Part shown: positions 27,593 to 37,841 of the stretch, in pieces | Numbering within the stretch: position 1 is the first letter of the stretch | Layout of the letters: the number at the start of each line of letters is the position of its first letter | Assembly: GCF_022761115.1 (NCBI RefSeq) | Contig: NZ_JAKWJS010000001.1 | Coordinates: 682,001-746,000 of the forward strand | Length of the DNA stretch: 64,000 nt | Direction: 5' to 3' | Source: Dyella sp. RRB7 | GTDB taxonomy: Bacteria > Pseudomonadota > Gammaproteobacteria > Xanthomonadales > Rhodanobacteraceae | Program-made: the position numbers and the translations under genes | Notes under the pieces: model-generated | What the model saw: the letters and a program-made list of their open reading frames with translations, nothing else | Databases searched by the model: none | What the model was told of the DNA's origin: nothing

Positions 27593-28366
27593 TCACATCA
27601 AGAACGCGGTGAGCACGAAATCGAGCGCCAGGATGGCGATCGACGAAGCGACCACGGTACGGGTGGTGGCATACGCCACGCCCTCGCTGGTCGGCGGCGT
27701 GGTGTAGCCCTGGAACACGGCGATGAGCGACACCACGGTGCCGAACACCACGCTCTTCCACAGCACGCCGTTGATCACGTCCTTCACCAGCTCGACGCTG
27801 GCGGTCATGTTCGACCAGAACGTGCCGTTGTCGATGCCCAGCCAGCTCACGCCGACCAGGTGGCCGCCGAAGATGCCCAGCGCGCAGAACACGCAGCACA
27901 GCAGCGGCATGGCGATCACACCCGCCAGGAAACGGGGCACGGCCACATAGGCGATCGGGTCCACCGCCATCATCTCCATCGCGGCGATCTGGTCGGTGGC
28001 GCGCATCAGGCCGATCTCGGCGGTAATCGAGGTGCCCGCGCGGCCGGCAAACAGCAACGCCGTCACTACCGGACCCAACTCGCGGTAGATCGCGATCGCC
28101 ACCACCGTGCCGGTGGCCGAGGTGCCACCGAAAATCGACAGCACGTCATACAGCTGCAGCCCCAGCACCATGCCCACGAACAGGCCACAGACCATGATGA
28201 TGATCAGGCTCATCGCGCCGACGAACCACAGCTGGCGCACCGTCTCGCGCACATGGCGCAGGCTGCGCGGGATGGCCGCGAGAATGCGCAGCAGGAACAG
28301 CGCACAATCGCCGATCTGCGCCAGCGAGCGCAGCACGATATTGTCTCGACGCATCGGCACGCTCAT
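27593..28366 (-). CDS. mlaE: ABC permease MlaE
   Basis: 257 residues with about five membrane helices and the MlaE/YrbE signatures: FVGMVLGLQLYDVL, LGPVVTALLFAGRAGTSITAEIGLMRATDQIAAMEMMAVDP, and the C-terminal TPPTSEGVAYATTRTVV. It is the membrane channel of the MlaFEDB lipid transporter. The start overlaps the mlaF stop by 4 bases; mlaD begins 43 bases beyond its stop. Confidence 0.95.
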   Translation of the reverse strand: MSVPMRRDNIVLRSLAQIGDCALFLLRILAAIPRSLRHVRETVRQLWFVGAMSLIIIMVCGLFVGMVLGLQLYDVLSIFGGTSATGTVVAIAIYRELGPVVTALLFAGRAGTSITAEIGLMRATDQIAAMEMMAVDPIAYVAVPRFLAGVIAMPLLCCVFCALGIFGGHLVGVSWLGIDNGTFWSNMTASVELVKDVINGVLWKSVVFGTVVSLIAVFQGYTTPPTSEGVAYATTRTVVASSIAILALDFVLTAFLM

Positions 28367-29199
28367 GGATTACCCCGCGGAAAACCGAGCGAGGCCGCAT
28401 AGTCGCCCGCCGGATACTGGAACGGCACCGGGCCGTCGGCCTCGCCACCGAAGAACTGCCGCGTCCACGGCGAGCCGTCATTGGCAATCGTCTTGGGATC
28501 GCCCTGCGCCACCACCTTGCCATTGGCAATGAGGTAGATGTGGTCGGCCACCCGCTTGATCGCCTCCAACTCGTGGGCCACCAGCACGCTAGTGATGCCC
28601 AGCGTCTGGTTGAGCGTGCGGATCAGCTTGAGCACCTGGTTCAACGCGATCGGATCGAGGCCGACGAACGGCTCGTCATAAAGAATCAGCATCGGGTCGA
28701 ACACGATGGCGCGGGCCAGCGCCACGCGGCGCGCCATGCCGCCCGACAGCTCGGCGGGCAGCAGCGCGGCGGCGCCACGCAAGCCCACCGCCTGCAGCTT
28801 GGTCAGCACGATGTTGCGGATCAGCACTTCCGGCAGCTTGGTGTGCTGGCGCAGCGGAAACGCCACATTCTCGAACACATCGAAATCGGTGAGCAGGGCG
28901 GAATTCTGGAACAGGTAACCGATGCGCTCGCGCAGCTCGAACAGCTTTTCGCGCGATAGCGACGACACGTTCTGGCCATCGACCACGATCTCGCCCGCGT
29001 CGCCGCGCATCTGGCCGGTGATGTGTTTCAGCAAGGTGGTCTTGCCGGTACCGCTGGGCCCCATGATCGCGGTGATCTTGCCGCGCGGGATATCCATGTC
29101 CAGCGCATCGAACACTTTCTTGCCATTGAGCACCGTGGTCAGGCCACGGACGCGCACCAGGGTGCTGTCTTCAGGCTTGGCGCTGACGGAGTCGGTCAT
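28363..29199 (-). CDS. mlaF: ABC transporter ATPase MlaF
   Basis: 278 residues from ATG 29199 (MTDSVS). An in-frame GTG at 29229 would add 10 residues and cannot be excluded; neither has a clear ribosome site. Walker A GPSGTGKT, Q-loop FQNSALL, signature LSGGMARRVALARA and Walker B LILYDEPFVGLDP are intact. It powers MlaE. The C-terminal part after the D-loop is slightly long, with FFGGEADGPVPF, the segment that in MlaF contacts MlaB or the neighbouring subunit. First gene of the leftward mla operon. Confidence 0.94.
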   Translation of the reverse strand: MTDSVSAKPEDSTLVRVRGLTTVLNGKKVFDALDMDIPRGKITAIMGPSGTGKTTLLKHITGQMRGDAGEIVVDGQNVSSLSREKLFELRERIGYLFQNSALLTDFDVFENVAFPLRQHTKLPEVLIRNIVLTKLQAVGLRGAAALLPAELSGGMARRVALARAIVFDPMLILYDEPFVGLDPIALNQVLKLIRTLNQTLGITSVLVAHELEAIKRVADHIYLIANGKVVAQGDPKTIANDGSPWTRQFFGGEADGPVPFQYPAGDYAASLGFPRGNP

Positions 29200-29356
29200 G
29201 GGCGAGGCTGCGCTGGGGAAAGCGGGCACGTTAGCGGAATACGGCGGTGAAGGCCATGCACCGGGCCAGGCGGCACTCAGGAATGGCTAACAAAACAGCA
29301 TCTTGCGGACGGGCCGGCGGATCAGGACATGGCGACGCCACCCCACCCTGCCGGCA

Positions 29357-29992
29357 TCAGGCCAACAGCTCGGCAATCAGCGTCTCATGACGCTGCCACT
29401 GCAGGCTGCTGCGCTGGCGCACCGCGCGCACGATGGCCTGCAGGTCGCCAAGAGCCACGTCGAAGTCGTCGTTGACGATGATGTAGTCGAACTCGTGCGC
29501 GTGGGCGATTTCCTCGCGCGAATTGTGCAGGCGGCGGGCGATCACCTCGGCGCTGTCCAAGCCGCGCCCGCGCAGGCGGCGCTCCAGCTCGGTACGCGAC
29601 GGCGGCAGGATGAACACGCTCACGCAATCGGGTTTGCTCTTGCGGATCTGCCGCGCGCCCTGCCAGTCGATTTCCAGCAGCACATCGCGGCCCTGCCCCA
29701 ACAGCTCGTCCACGGTGGTGCGCGACGTGCCATAGAGATTGCCATGCACTTCGGCATGCTCGAGGAAGACGCCATCGGCAATCTCGCGCTCGAACGCCTG
29801 GCGCTCGACGAAATAGTAATGCCGCCCATACTGCTCGCCCGGACGCGGCGGCCGCGTGGTATGCGAGATCGACAGCGAGATCGTGGGCTCGCGTTCCAGC
29901 AGCGCGTTGACCAGGGTGGACTTGCCCGCGCCCGAGGGTGCGGCCACCACGAACAAGGTGCCTTCGGCAGTGACTGGCGTCATCGCGTTCAT
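29357..29992 (-). CDS. gmk: Guanylate kinase
   Basis: 211 residues. P-loop [29 protein letters not shown] (GMP-binding region) and [14 protein letters not shown] are all present. It converts GMP and ATP to GDP and ADP. Its start overlaps the yicC stop by 4 bases, so the pair is coupled. The order yicC-gmk is common in proteobacteria. Met4 is an alternative start. Confidence 0.96.
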   Translation of the reverse strand: MNAMTPVTAEGTLFVVAAPSGAGKSTLVNALLEREPTISLSISHTTRPPRPGEQYGRHYYFVERQAFEREIADGVFLEHAEVHGNLYGTSRTTVDELLGQGRDVLLEIDWQGARQIRKSKPDCVSVFILPPSRTELERRLRGRGLDSAEVIARRLHNSREEIAHAHEFDYIIVNDDFDVALGDLQAIVRAVRQRSSLQWQRHETLIAELLA

Positions 29993-30849
29993 TCGATGTT
30001 CTGCACCTGCTCGCGCATCTGCTCGATCAGCACCTTCAGCTCCACCGCGGCATTGGTGCTACGCGCGTCGACGGCCTTGGAGCCGAGCGTATTGGCCTCG
30101 CGGTTGAACTCCTGCATGAGGAAATCCAGGCGACGCCCGACCGGCTCCTGCATGCCCAGCACGCGGCGCGTTTCGGCGATATGCGTGCTCAGGCGGTCGA
30201 GTTCCTCATCCACGTCGCTGCGGGTGATCTGCAGCACCAGTTCCTGCTCCAACCGGCCCGGATCGGCGGGCTGCTTGATGTCGGCCAGGCGCGATTCCAG
30301 CCGCGCGCGCAAGCCTTCGCGAATCTGCGGCATGAAGCTGCGCACGTCGGCCACGATGCGTTCGATGGCGTCCAGGCGATCCACCAGCAGCTCGCCCAGC
30401 TTGGCGCCCTCGCGTTCGCGGGTGGCGGTGAGCGCATCGAGCGCACGCTCCAGCGCTTCCAGCAAGGCGGCCTGCAGCACCTCGGGTTCCACTTCCGCCT
30501 GCTGCACCACGCCGGGGAAACGCAGCAGCTCGGTGAACTCGATGGCCATGCGCGGAAAGCGCGCTTCGAGATCCCGCGCCAGCTCCGACAGGCGGGCCAG
30601 CATGCCGGCATTGACCTGCAGCGCGTCGCCGCGCGATTCACCGCGCAGGCGCACGGTGACGTCCACCTTGCCGCGCGAGAGGCGGGCCGCGATGCGCTCG
30701 CGCAGGGCCGATTCGAACACGCGCAGCTCGTCGGGCAGGCGCGGACTCAGCTCGAGATAGCGGTGATTGACCGTGCGCAGTTCGCAGCTGAGCGTCCCGG
30801 CGGGGCCACTGGTCTCGGCGGAGGCATAAGCCGTCATGCTGCGGATCAT
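29989..30849 (-). CDS. yicC: YicC-family endoribonuclease
   Basis: 286 residues from ATG 30849 (MIRSMTAYA), matching the family's conserved N-terminus and the 287-residue E. coli protein; the much longer open frame upstream runs antisense through rph. Conserved blocks: [31 protein letters not shown] and the C-terminal [22 protein letters not shown]. YicC proteins are RNases affecting small-RNA stability. Divergent from rph with an 81-base gap. Confidence 0.93.
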   Translation of the reverse strand: MIRSMTAYASAETSGPAGTLSCELRTVNHRYLELSPRLPDELRVFESALRERIAARLSRGKVDVTVRLRGESRGDALQVNAGMLARLSELARDLEARFPRMAIEFTELLRFPGVVQQAEVEPEVLQAALLEALERALDALTATREREGAKLGELLVDRLDAIERIVADVRSFMPQIREGLRARLESRLADIKQPADPGRLEQELVLQITRSDVDEELDRLSTHIAETRRVLGMQEPVGRRLDFLMQEFNREANTLGSKAVDARSTNAAVELKVLIEQMREQVQNIE

Positions 30850-30883
30850 CGAGGGCCTGCGGATGTCTGGAAAGGCGCAATGG

Positions 30884-30889
30884 TAAACT
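30884..30889 (+). promoter_or_regulatory. Candidate -10 box for rph
   Basis: TAAACT, 41 bases before the rph start, in the yicC-rph gap. No convincing -35 box, so low confidence. Confidence 0.25.
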
Positions 30890-30930
30890 CTCCCGCCCTG
30901 CCTTGCCCAATTCCTAAGGCCACTCGCCCC

Positions 30931-31662
30931 ATGAGCCCCCAAAGCCGCCCCAGTGGCCGCGCCAGCGACCAGCTGCGCACCGTCACCATCGAACGTCACT
31001 ACACCCGTCACGCCGAAGGCTCGGTGCTGATCAGTTTTGGCGATACCCGGGTGCTGTGCACCGCCAGCATCGAAGACCGCGTGCCGCCGTGGCTGCGCGG
31101 CAAGGGTGAAGGCTGGATCACCGCCGAATACGGCATGCTGCCGCGCGCCACCAATACCCGCATGCAGCGCGAAGCCGCGCGCGGCGGCCAGGGTGGCCGC
31201 ACCATGGAGATCCAGCGCCTGATCGGCCGCAGCCTGCGCGCCTGCGTGGATCGCCAGGCGCTGGGCGAGCGCGTCATCACGCTCGACTGCGACGTGATCC
31301 AGGCCGATGGCGGTACCCGCACCGCCGCCATCACTGGCGCCTATGTGGCGCTGGTCGACGCGGTGAGCCTGCTGATGAAGCGCGAGAACCTCCGTCGCAA
31401 CCCGGTCGTCGGCGCCATCGCGGCAGTGTCGGTGGGCATCTACCAGGGCGTGCCGGTGCTCGACCTCGACTATGCCGAGGATTCCAACTGCGATACCGAC
31501 ATGAACGTGGTGATGAATGACGGCGGCGGTTTCATCGAGGTGCAAGGCACCGCCGAGGGCCATGCCTTCCGCCGCGATGAAATGGACGCCCTGCTCGGCC
31601 TGGCCGAAAAAGGCATCGGCGAACTGGTGGCCGCCCAGCGCGCGGCGCTGGAACTACCCTGA
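30931..31662 (+). CDS. rph: Ribonuclease PH
   Basis: 243 residues from ATG 30931 ([16 protein letters not shown]). Typical motifs: [30 protein letters not shown] with the phosphate-binding Arg region, [27 protein letters not shown] and [18 protein letters not shown] with metal-binding Asp residues. It trims tRNA 3' ends by phosphorolysis. Followed after 20 bases by rdgB in the same direction; rph-rdgB-hemW is a usual order here. Confidence 0.97.
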   Translation: MSPQSRPSGRASDQLRTVTIERHYTRHAEGSVLISFGDTRVLCTASIEDRVPPWLRGKGEGWITAEYGMLPRATNTRMQREAARGGQGGRTMEIQRLIGRSLRACVDRQALGERVITLDCDVIQADGGTRTAAITGAYVALVDAVSLLMKRENLRRNPVVGAIAAVSVGIYQGVPVLDLDYAEDSNCDTDMNVVMNDGGGFIEVQGTAEGHAFRRDEMDALLGLAEKGIGELVAAQRAALELP

Positions 31663-31682
31663 GTCCACACGGAATCCCTTGC

Positions 31683-32282
31683 ATGTCGCGCATCGTCCTG
31701 GCCAGCAGCAATCCCGGCAAACTGACCGAATTCAACCAGCTGCTCGCCGACAGCGGGCGCAGCTTCGTGGCGCAGTCGGCATACGCGGTGGAAGACGTGG
31801 AGGAGACCGGCCTGAGCTTCGTGGAGAACGCCTTGCTCAAGGCTCGCCATGCGGCCCGGCTCAGCGGCCTGCCCGCGCTGGCCGACGACTCCGGGCTGTG
31901 CGTCGACCATCTGCACGGCGCGCCGGGCCTCTATTCGGCCCGCTACAGCGGCGGCCACGGCGACAGCGCGGCCAACAATGCCAAGCTGCTGCGCGAGCTG
32001 GATGGCGTGCCGACGGAACGGCGTGGCGCGTTCTTCATCTGCGTGCTGGTGCTGCTGCAACACGCCGATGACCCCGCGCCGCTGATCGCCGAGGGCCGCT
32101 GGCATGGCCGCGTGCTGACCGAGCAGCGTGGCACGCAAGGCTTCGGCTATGACCCGCTGTTCCTGCCCGACGGTGAAACGGTGAGCGCCGCCGAGCTGCC
32201 GCCGGGCCTGAAAAACCGCATCAGCCATCGCGGCCGGGCGCTGGCGCAATTGCGTCACCGCCTGGAAACGCCGCACCTGTGA
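31683..32282 (+). CDS. rdgB: Non-canonical purine NTP pyrophosphatase (RdgB/HAM1)
   Basis: 199 residues. [16 protein letters not shown] (substrate loop, about 6-21), [14 protein letters not shown], the [23 protein letters not shown] block with catalytic Asp, and [10 protein letters not shown] with the FGYDP motif are present. It hydrolyses dITP/XTP to keep them out of DNA. It lies 20 bases after rph and its stop overlaps the possible hemW start GTG. Confidence 0.96.
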   Translation: MSRIVLASSNPGKLTEFNQLLADSGRSFVAQSAYAVEDVEETGLSFVENALLKARHAARLSGLPALADDSGLCVDHLHGAPGLYSARYSGGHGDSAANNAKLLRELDGVPTERRGAFFICVLVLLQHADDPAPLIAEGRWHGRVLTEQRGTQGFGYDPLFLPDGETVSAAELPPGLKNRISHRGRALAQLRHRLETPHL

Positions 32283-32284
32283 AC

Positions 32285-33451
32285 ATGCCGCTGATCGCAC
32301 CGCCGTTGTCGCTGTACGTCCACATGCCGTGGTGCGTGAAGAAGTGTCCCTATTGCGATTTCAACTCGCACGGGCTGCGTGGCGATCCGCCGCCGTACGC
32401 GGCCTATGTGGATGCGTTGCTGGCCGACCTCGATGCCGACCTGCGCGATTTCGGTGCGGCCGCCAGCGGGCGGCCGGTGCACAGCATTTTCTTCGGCGGC
32501 GGCACGCCCAGCCTGTTCGCGCCGGAACTGATCGATCGCTTCCTCGATGGCGTGCGCTCGCGCCTGCCCCTGGTCGAAGGCGCCGAGATCACCCTGGAGA
32601 CCAACCCGGGCACGGTCGAGCATGGCCGTTTCGATGGCTATCTCGCTGCCGGCGTGAATCGCCTGTCGTTCGGCATCCAGAGCTTCGACGACGACAAGCT
32701 GCGCCGGCTGGGCCGCATCCACTCGGCCGGCGAGGCCGAGGCGGCGGTGAAGTCGGCCCAGGATGCCGGTTACGCCAACATCAACCTCGACCTGATGTAC
32801 GCACTGCCGGAACAGGCGCTGGAAGGCGCGCTGGCCGACGTCGAGCGCGCCGTGGCGCTGCAACCCACGCATGTCTCGCATTACCAGCTGACCCTGGAAC
32901 CCAACACGGCGTTCGCCGCCAATCCCCCGCCGCTGCCGGACGACGACCACGCCTGGGCCATGCAGGAAGCCTGCGAGCAGCGCCTGGCCGAGGCGGGCTA
33001 CGCCCAGTACGAGGTGTCCGCCTATGCCCAAGCCGACCGGCGCTGCGTGCACAACCTCAATTACTGGCGCTTCGGCGACTACCTGGGCATCGGCGCCGGC
33101 GCCCATGGCAAGCTCAGCGATACGGCCACCGGCACGGTGCGACGCCGCTGGAAGACCCGCCATCCCAAGGCCTATCTGGCGGCGCCGGGCGGTCCGGAGC
33201 GCATCGGCGGTGATGCCCCGGTGGCCCCGGACGAACTGCCGTTCGAGTACATGCTCAATGCCCTGCGCCTGATCGACGGCGTGCCGATGGCCGACTTTAC
33301 CCAGCGCACCGGCCTGCCCGACGAGCGCATCGCCACCGCGCTGGCGGCCGCCCGTCAGCGTGGATGGCTGGCCGAAAGCCCTAGCCTGCTGCGCACCACC
33401 CCACTGGGCCAGCGCTTTCTCAACGATGTGATCGCCGCATTCCTTGACTGA
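32285..33451 (+). CDS. hemW: HemW-family radical SAM protein
   Basis: 388 residues from ATG 32285; an in-frame GTG at 32279 would add two residues and overlap rdgB. The radical SAM cluster motif reads CVKKCPYC with the extra Cys typical of HemW (CxxxCxxC) near residues 18-25, after YVHMPWC. FFGGGTPSLF, ETNPGTVE, RLSFGIQSF and NLDLMYALPEQ follow. HemW is a haem chaperone, long called coproporphyrinogen oxidase-like. Third gene of the rph-rdgB-hemW run. Confidence 0.94.
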   Translation: MPLIAPPLSLYVHMPWCVKKCPYCDFNSHGLRGDPPPYAAYVDALLADLDADLRDFGAAASGRPVHSIFFGGGTPSLFAPELIDRFLDGVRSRLPLVEGAEITLETNPGTVEHGRFDGYLAAGVNRLSFGIQSFDDDKLRRLGRIHSAGEAEAAVKSAQDAGYANINLDLMYALPEQALEGALADVERAVALQPTHVSHYQLTLEPNTAFAANPPPLPDDDHAWAMQEACEQRLAEAGYAQYEVSAYAQADRRCVHNLNYWRFGDYLGIGAGAHGKLSDTATGTVRRRWKTRHPKAYLAAPGGPERIGGDAPVAPDELPFEYMLNALRLIDGVPMADFTQRTGLPDERIATALAAARQRGWLAESPSLLRTTPLGQRFLNDVIAAFLD

Positions 33452-33532
33452 ATCCGCCTTCCGGCCGATGGCGGCCACGCCCCGGCCCGCTTAGACTCTG
33501 CCCATCTCCGGGGGGAACTGACAGGGTCTGTC

Positions 33533-35806
33533 ATGGATGTCGAACAGCAGGGTCGACGTCAGCCGTTTGCATCTGATCGGGACATCCGCCCCGACCATGC
33601 CGGCTGGCCGTCGCGCGCCCGGCGCCTGATCGAGGAAACCCACGCACTGTGCACCAGTTGGCTGGAGGCGCCGATGCGCCTATGCCTGGGCGATATCGAG
33701 CAGCGCTTCTATTCACTGGCCGAACGCTCGCGCAACCACCTGGAACAGCAGCAATACCTGCTCAGCCGCCAACTGCTGCTGCAGCAGCGCGGCAGCATCG
33801 AACGGCGCTTTATCGAAGGCGTGCGCCAGCACTTCAGCCGGCTCGGCTCCACGCCGGCAGTGGTGGAAGAAGCCGAGGCACCGAGGCGTCCGCTGGAATT
33901 GCTCGACCAGACCGAACACGAGCAAACGGTGGCGCTGGACAAGCTGGTGGCGCGCGGCGAGGCCCGCCACGGCACTCCGCTGTTCGAACTGGGCTACCGC
34001 TTCGCCGTGCTGGTGGGCCACCCGCCGCTCGAAGGCGCGGACCTGCCGCTGGGCCCGCAGGCGCTGGCCGTCTCGTTTCGCGATGCCAGCGATCCGCTGG
34101 AACTGCCGGTGGAACATCGCCTGTTGATGCTGCAGAGCTTCGACACCGCCGTAGTGCATTCGCTGGCCTCGCTGTACGAGACGGTCAACGAGCACCTGCG
34201 CAGCGACGGCATCCTGCCGCAGTTGCGCGCCTTCCCCACGCCACCGCGCGTGCAGCTGGAACGGCAGCCACGCGGCCCGGCGGCCGAAACCGCGCCGGCC
34301 AGCATGCGCCAGCCGACGACACCGGCCGCCGCCCCGATCGCGCCCGGCGCGGCGCGCAGCGACAGCATCGCGGTGCTCGACAGCCTGCGCGAAATGCTCG
34401 CGCAGCATCGTGCCGGCCAGGGTTCGCTGAGCTACCCCAGCGGCGCACGTGCCGCCACGCCGGAAGAACTGCAGCTGGCGCTCGATGCCCTGCAACTGCA
34501 CGTCACCGACGTCGCCGACCAGGCCCAGCGTGAGCTGCGCAGCGCCAAGGCGTTGCGCGAGGAGTTGCTCACCCAGCTCAACACCGGCAAGCCGGCCGGC
34601 GCCGGACAGACGCACCTCACCGACGAACAGGGCGACACGGTGGAACTGGTCGCCATGCTGTTCGAACAGATCGGCGGGCAGCTCCAGCGCCACGGCAACG
34701 CCCATTCGCTGCTGGGCGACCTGCAACTGCCCCTGCTGCGCATGGCGGTGGCCGACCAGGGCTTTTTCAACCAGCGCGAACATCCCGCGCGCAAGCTGCT
34801 GGGCACGGTCGCCGAGGCGGCCAACGACTGGCTGGACGGACCCGATGGCGAGGCCGACCGTTCGCTCGCCGCCAAGCTCAACCAGCTGGTGGAACGCGCC
34901 CGCCGCGAACCACCCAGCACCGGCCTCTACACCAGCCTGCTGGCGGATATCGAACATCACCTGGGCCTGCTCAATCGCAAGGCGCAGATCGCCGAGCGGC
35001 GCCAGGTGGAAGCCATGCAGGGCCGCGAGCGCCTGGAGCAGGCACGCCACCGCGCGGCGGAACTGATGGCCGAACGCTTCGAGCGCTGCCATCCGCGCGG
35101 CCTGCTGCGCACCCTGCTGGAACGCGCCTGGTCCGACGTGCTCGCGCTCACCCTGCTGCGCCATGGCGAAGACAGCGAGGCCTTTGCCTCGCGGTTGCGC
35201 ATCACCGACCAGCTGCTCGGCCAGCTGCCGGTCAACGATCGCAGCCTGCTGCTGGCCGAAGTGGAAGCGGGCCTGCAGCAGATCGGCATGCACGTGGAGG
35301 AATCCGTCCAGGTGGCGCAACGGCTGCTGGGCATCCCCGCCAGTGCGCCGGCCGCCAGCGACTCGGCCACGGTGACCGAGCTGGCGCTCAAGCTCAAACA
35401 GCATCAGCGGCTGGGCGAACACGCCACCGCCGACGCGCCCGCGCCCGAACCGCCGCGCCCGCCCGCCCCTCCGCTGGAACCACCGGAGCAACGCATCCAT
35501 CATCGCCTGCGCCAGCTGCCGTTCGGCACCTGGTTCGAGTTCATCGAGCCGGCCAGCGGGCGCGTCACCCAGCGCAAGCTGGCCTGGTATTCGCCGGTCT
35601 CCGGCAACAGCCTGTTCGTCACCCGTCGCGGCCTGCGCAGCGAGGAAATAACGCTGGAGCAGCTCGCCCACGAAATGGCCCGCGGCCGCGTGCGCGAGAT
35701 GCCGCCCGCACGCGACAATTTGCTCGATCGCGCGTGGCAGGCCCTGACCAGCCACTTGCGGCAAGCGACCCGGCCGCACCCGGCGGCCTGGCAGGGCGGA
35801 GCGTGA
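33533..35806 (+). CDS. DUF1631 family protein
   Basis: 757 residues, soluble, mostly helical and rich in Gln, Glu, Arg and Leu. The DUF1631 core covers most of the protein: RRLIEETHALCTSWLE at the start, a Pro/Ala-rich linker at about 235-280, and the C-terminal PFGTWFEFIEPASGRVTQRKLAWYSP segment, which resembles a PilZ-associated beta domain. Function unknown. Its stop codon shares GTGA with the start of the PilZ gene, so the two are translationally coupled. Confidence 0.85.
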   Translation: MDVEQQGRRQPFASDRDIRPDHAGWPSRARRLIEETHALCTSWLEAPMRLCLGDIEQRFYSLAERSRNHLEQQQYLLSRQLLLQQRGSIERRFIEGVRQHFSRLGSTPAVVEEAEAPRRPLELLDQTEHEQTVALDKLVARGEARHGTPLFELGYRFAVLVGHPPLEGADLPLGPQALAVSFRDASDPLELPVEHRLLMLQSFDTAVVHSLASLYETVNEHLRSDGILPQLRAFPTPPRVQLERQPRGPAAETAPASMRQPTTPAAAPIAPGAARSDSIAVLDSLREMLAQHRAGQGSLSYPSGARAATPEELQLALDALQLHVTDVADQAQRELRSAKALREELLTQLNTGKPAGAGQTHLTDEQGDTVELVAMLFEQIGGQLQRHGNAHSLLGDLQLPLLRMAVADQGFFNQREHPARKLLGTVAEAANDWLDGPDGEADRSLAAKLNQLVERARREPPSTGLYTSLLADIEHHLGLLNRKAQIAERRQVEAMQGRERLEQARHRAAELMAERFERCHPRGLLRTLLERAWSDVLALTLLRHGEDSEAFASRLRITDQLLGQLPVNDRSLLLAEVEAGLQQIGMHVEESVQVAQRLLGIPASAPAASDSATVTELALKLKQHQRLGEHATADAPAPEPPRPPAPPLEPPEQRIHHRLRQLPFGTWFEFIEPASGRVTQRKLAWYSPVSGNSLFVTRRGLRSEEITLEQLAHEMARGRVREMPPARDNLLDRAWQALTSHLRQATRPHPAAWQGGA

Positions 35807-36171
35807 TCGACGTGGGCGAGAACATCACCTCCATCGACCAGCGCCGCGCGCTGCGCAAGCGCGCCAACTTCACCGCCGTGGTCACCGACGTCATCAGCGG
35901 CCAGCCCATCGGCCACCTGGGCAACCTGTCGTCCAACGGCATGCTGCTGATCAGCGCCCATCCGCCGCGCAGCGAAGCGATCTACCAGGTCCGCCTGGCC
36001 CTGCCCGGCCTGGGCAGCTCACCGCAGACCATCGAGGTGGGCATCCAGGAACAATGGCATGAGGCGGCGGCCAGCCCGGGGCAGGTATGGGCGGGCTATC
36101 GCATCGTGGCCATCGCGGATGCGGATGCAGCGATGCTGGACGCCTGGCTGGAACAGCCGGGACAGGGCTAG
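35803..36171 (+). CDS. PilZ-domain protein (likely c-di-GMP binding)
   Basis: 122 residues from GTG 35803, chosen because it overlaps the previous stop and starts just before the PilZ domain. Both c-di-GMP motifs are present: Arg14-x-x-x-Arg18 and Asn41-x-Ser43-x-x-Gly46 (NLSSNG). c-di-GMP effectors with this single-domain layout adjust motility, pili or exopolysaccharide. Coupling to the DUF1631 gene suggests the two proteins act together; this is inference. Confidence 0.85.
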   Translation: MIDVGENITSIDQRRALRKRANFTAVVTDVISGQPIGHLGNLSSNGMLLISAHPPRSEAIYQVRLALPGLGSSPQTIEVGIQEQWHEAAASPGQVWAGYRIVAIADADAAMLDAWLEQPGQG

Positions 36172-36314
36172 CCCAGCGCAGAACGCCTGACGGTCACCGC
36201 TGGCACCGGTGCTCCCGCCGCGCCATCATGCGCACTCCCCCGGCTACCCACTCCAAGGTGTCGCCGCCACCCGCCCGCCAAGCGCTTGCGCCGCAGGCCC
36301 AGTCAGGAGTTGTC

Positions 36315-37637
36315 ATGCACGATCGTCTCGCCCCGCTCTATTCCCAGCATCTGGCCACGCTGCGCGAGCGTGCCGACAAGGCGCTTGCGCTGGGCGGGTT
36401 CGATCATCTGGTGATCGCCGCGGGCACGCCGTTGCGCAAGTTTCTCGATGATCAGGATTACCCGTTCGTCGCCAATCCACACTTCCGCCACTGGCTGCCG
36501 CTGACCGACACGCCAGGCAGCTGGATCGTCCATACGCCCGGCCACAAGCCCAAGCTGATCTTCCTGCAGCCGCAGGATTACTGGCACGTGGTGCCGGCGG
36601 CGCCGAACGGCTACTGGGTGGAGCACTTCGACATCGAGATCGTGCGCAACGCCAACGATGCCGTCTCCCTGCTGCCGGGCGAACACACGCGCCGCGCCAT
36701 CATCGGCCCCGAATGCCCGAGCGTGCCGGGTGCGCAGGCCAACAATCCGCAGCCGGTGCTGGATTACCTGCACTGGCATCGCTCGTACAAGACCTCTTAC
36801 GAGCTGGAACTGATGCGTGAAGCCAGCCGCATCGGCGCCCGCGCGCACCGGGCGGCCGAGCAGGCGTTCCGCGCGGGCGAGAGCGAGTTCGGCATCCATA
36901 TGGCTTACCTCGCCGCGGCCCGGCAGATCGACGCCGAGCTGCCCTACGCCAGCATCGTCGGCCTCAACGAGCACGGCGCGGTGCTGCACTACACCCACTT
37001 CGACCGCACGGCGCCGGCACAGAGCCGCTCGTTCCTGATCGACGCGGGCGCCAGCGCCGCCGGTTACGCCAGCGACATCACGCGCAGCTACGCCGCCTAT
37101 GGCCATAGCGAGTTCCAGGCGCTGATCGACAGCGTCGATGCCGCCCAGCAGGCTTTCGTGGCCAAGGTACGCGCGGGCCAGAGCTATGCGGAGTTGCACA
37201 TCCACGCCCACCATGTGCTGGCCAACGTGCTGCGCGAGCACGGCATCATCCGCATGAATCCCGAAAGCGCGGTGGCATCCGGCGTCACCTCGGCGTTCTT
37301 CCCGCATGGCCTGGGTCATCCGATCGGCCTGCAGGTGCATGATGTCGCCGGCTTCCAGCAGACCGAACATGGCGGCACCATCGCCCGCCCGCAGGGCCAC
37401 CCGTACCTGCGCATGACCCGCGTGTTGGAGCCGGGCATGGTGGTGACGATCGAGCCGGGCCTGTATTTCATCGACATGCTGCTGGACGAGCTGCGCGACA
37501 AGCCAGCCGCCAACGACATCGACTGGGCCAAGGTGGATTTCTTCCGCTCCTACGGTGGCATCCGCATCGAGGACGATGTGGTGTGCACGAATGGCGTGCC
37601 GGAAAACCTCACCCGCGACGCATTCGCCCTGATCTGA
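36315..37637 (+). CDS. pepQ: Xaa-Pro dipeptidase
   Basis: 440 residues (E. coli PepQ 443). Start ATG 36315 has CAGGAG 5 bases upstream. The metal-binding creatinase fold is complete: FLIDAGASAAGYASDITRSY (two Asp ligands), FFPHGLGHPIGLQVHD (His), MVVTIEPGLYFID (Glu) and GIRIEDDVVCT (Glu). It splits Xaa-Pro dipeptides and can hydrolyse some organophosphate esters. A GC-rich imperfect hairpin at 37669-37695 lies after the stop without a T-run. Confidence 0.95.
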   Translation: MHDRLAPLYSQHLATLRERADKALALGGFDHLVIAAGTPLRKFLDDQDYPFVANPHFRHWLPLTDTPGSWIVHTPGHKPKLIFLQPQDYWHVVPAAPNGYWVEHFDIEIVRNANDAVSLLPGEHTRRAIIGPECPSVPGAQANNPQPVLDYLHWHRSYKTSYELELMREASRIGARAHRAAEQAFRAGESEFGIHMAYLAAARQIDAELPYASIVGLNEHGAVLHYTHFDRTAPAQSRSFLIDAGASAAGYASDITRSYAAYGHSEFQALIDSVDAAQQAFVAKVRAGQSYAELHIHAHHVLANVLREHGIIRMNPESAVASGVTSAFFPHGLGHPIGLQVHDVAGFQQTEHGGTIARPQGHPYLRMTRVLEPGMVVTIEPGLYFIDMLLDELRDKPAANDIDWAKVDFFRSYGGIRIEDDVVCTNGVPENLTRDAFALI

Positions 37638-37841
37638 CGCGACGGGGGCACTCGCCCCTCCCCATCGTGGCCCGCCCGGCGCAACCGGACGGGCCGCTCC
37701 TGACACGCCCTACACGAATGCCCGGCATCTACGCCACGCATTTTCAGCGGCTGCGGCTATCCACCGCTGCGTCAACCATCCGCACGACAACTTCACACAG
37801 GTTGCGTATGCTCGCCCCAGGTACAGCAAGGGGCTTCTCGC

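Noticed and set aside
30850-31563. Upstream extension of the yicC frame
   Set aside because: It runs antisense through rph; the YicC family starts at MIRSMTAYA (30849).
33713-35779. Leftward open frame opposite the DUF1631 gene
   Set aside because: Shadow of the rightward gene, whose product has family blocks and correct coupling to the PilZ gene.
37740-37841. FNR/Anr box upstream of cydP
   Set aside because: No TTGAT-N4-ATCAA-like palindrome could be found.
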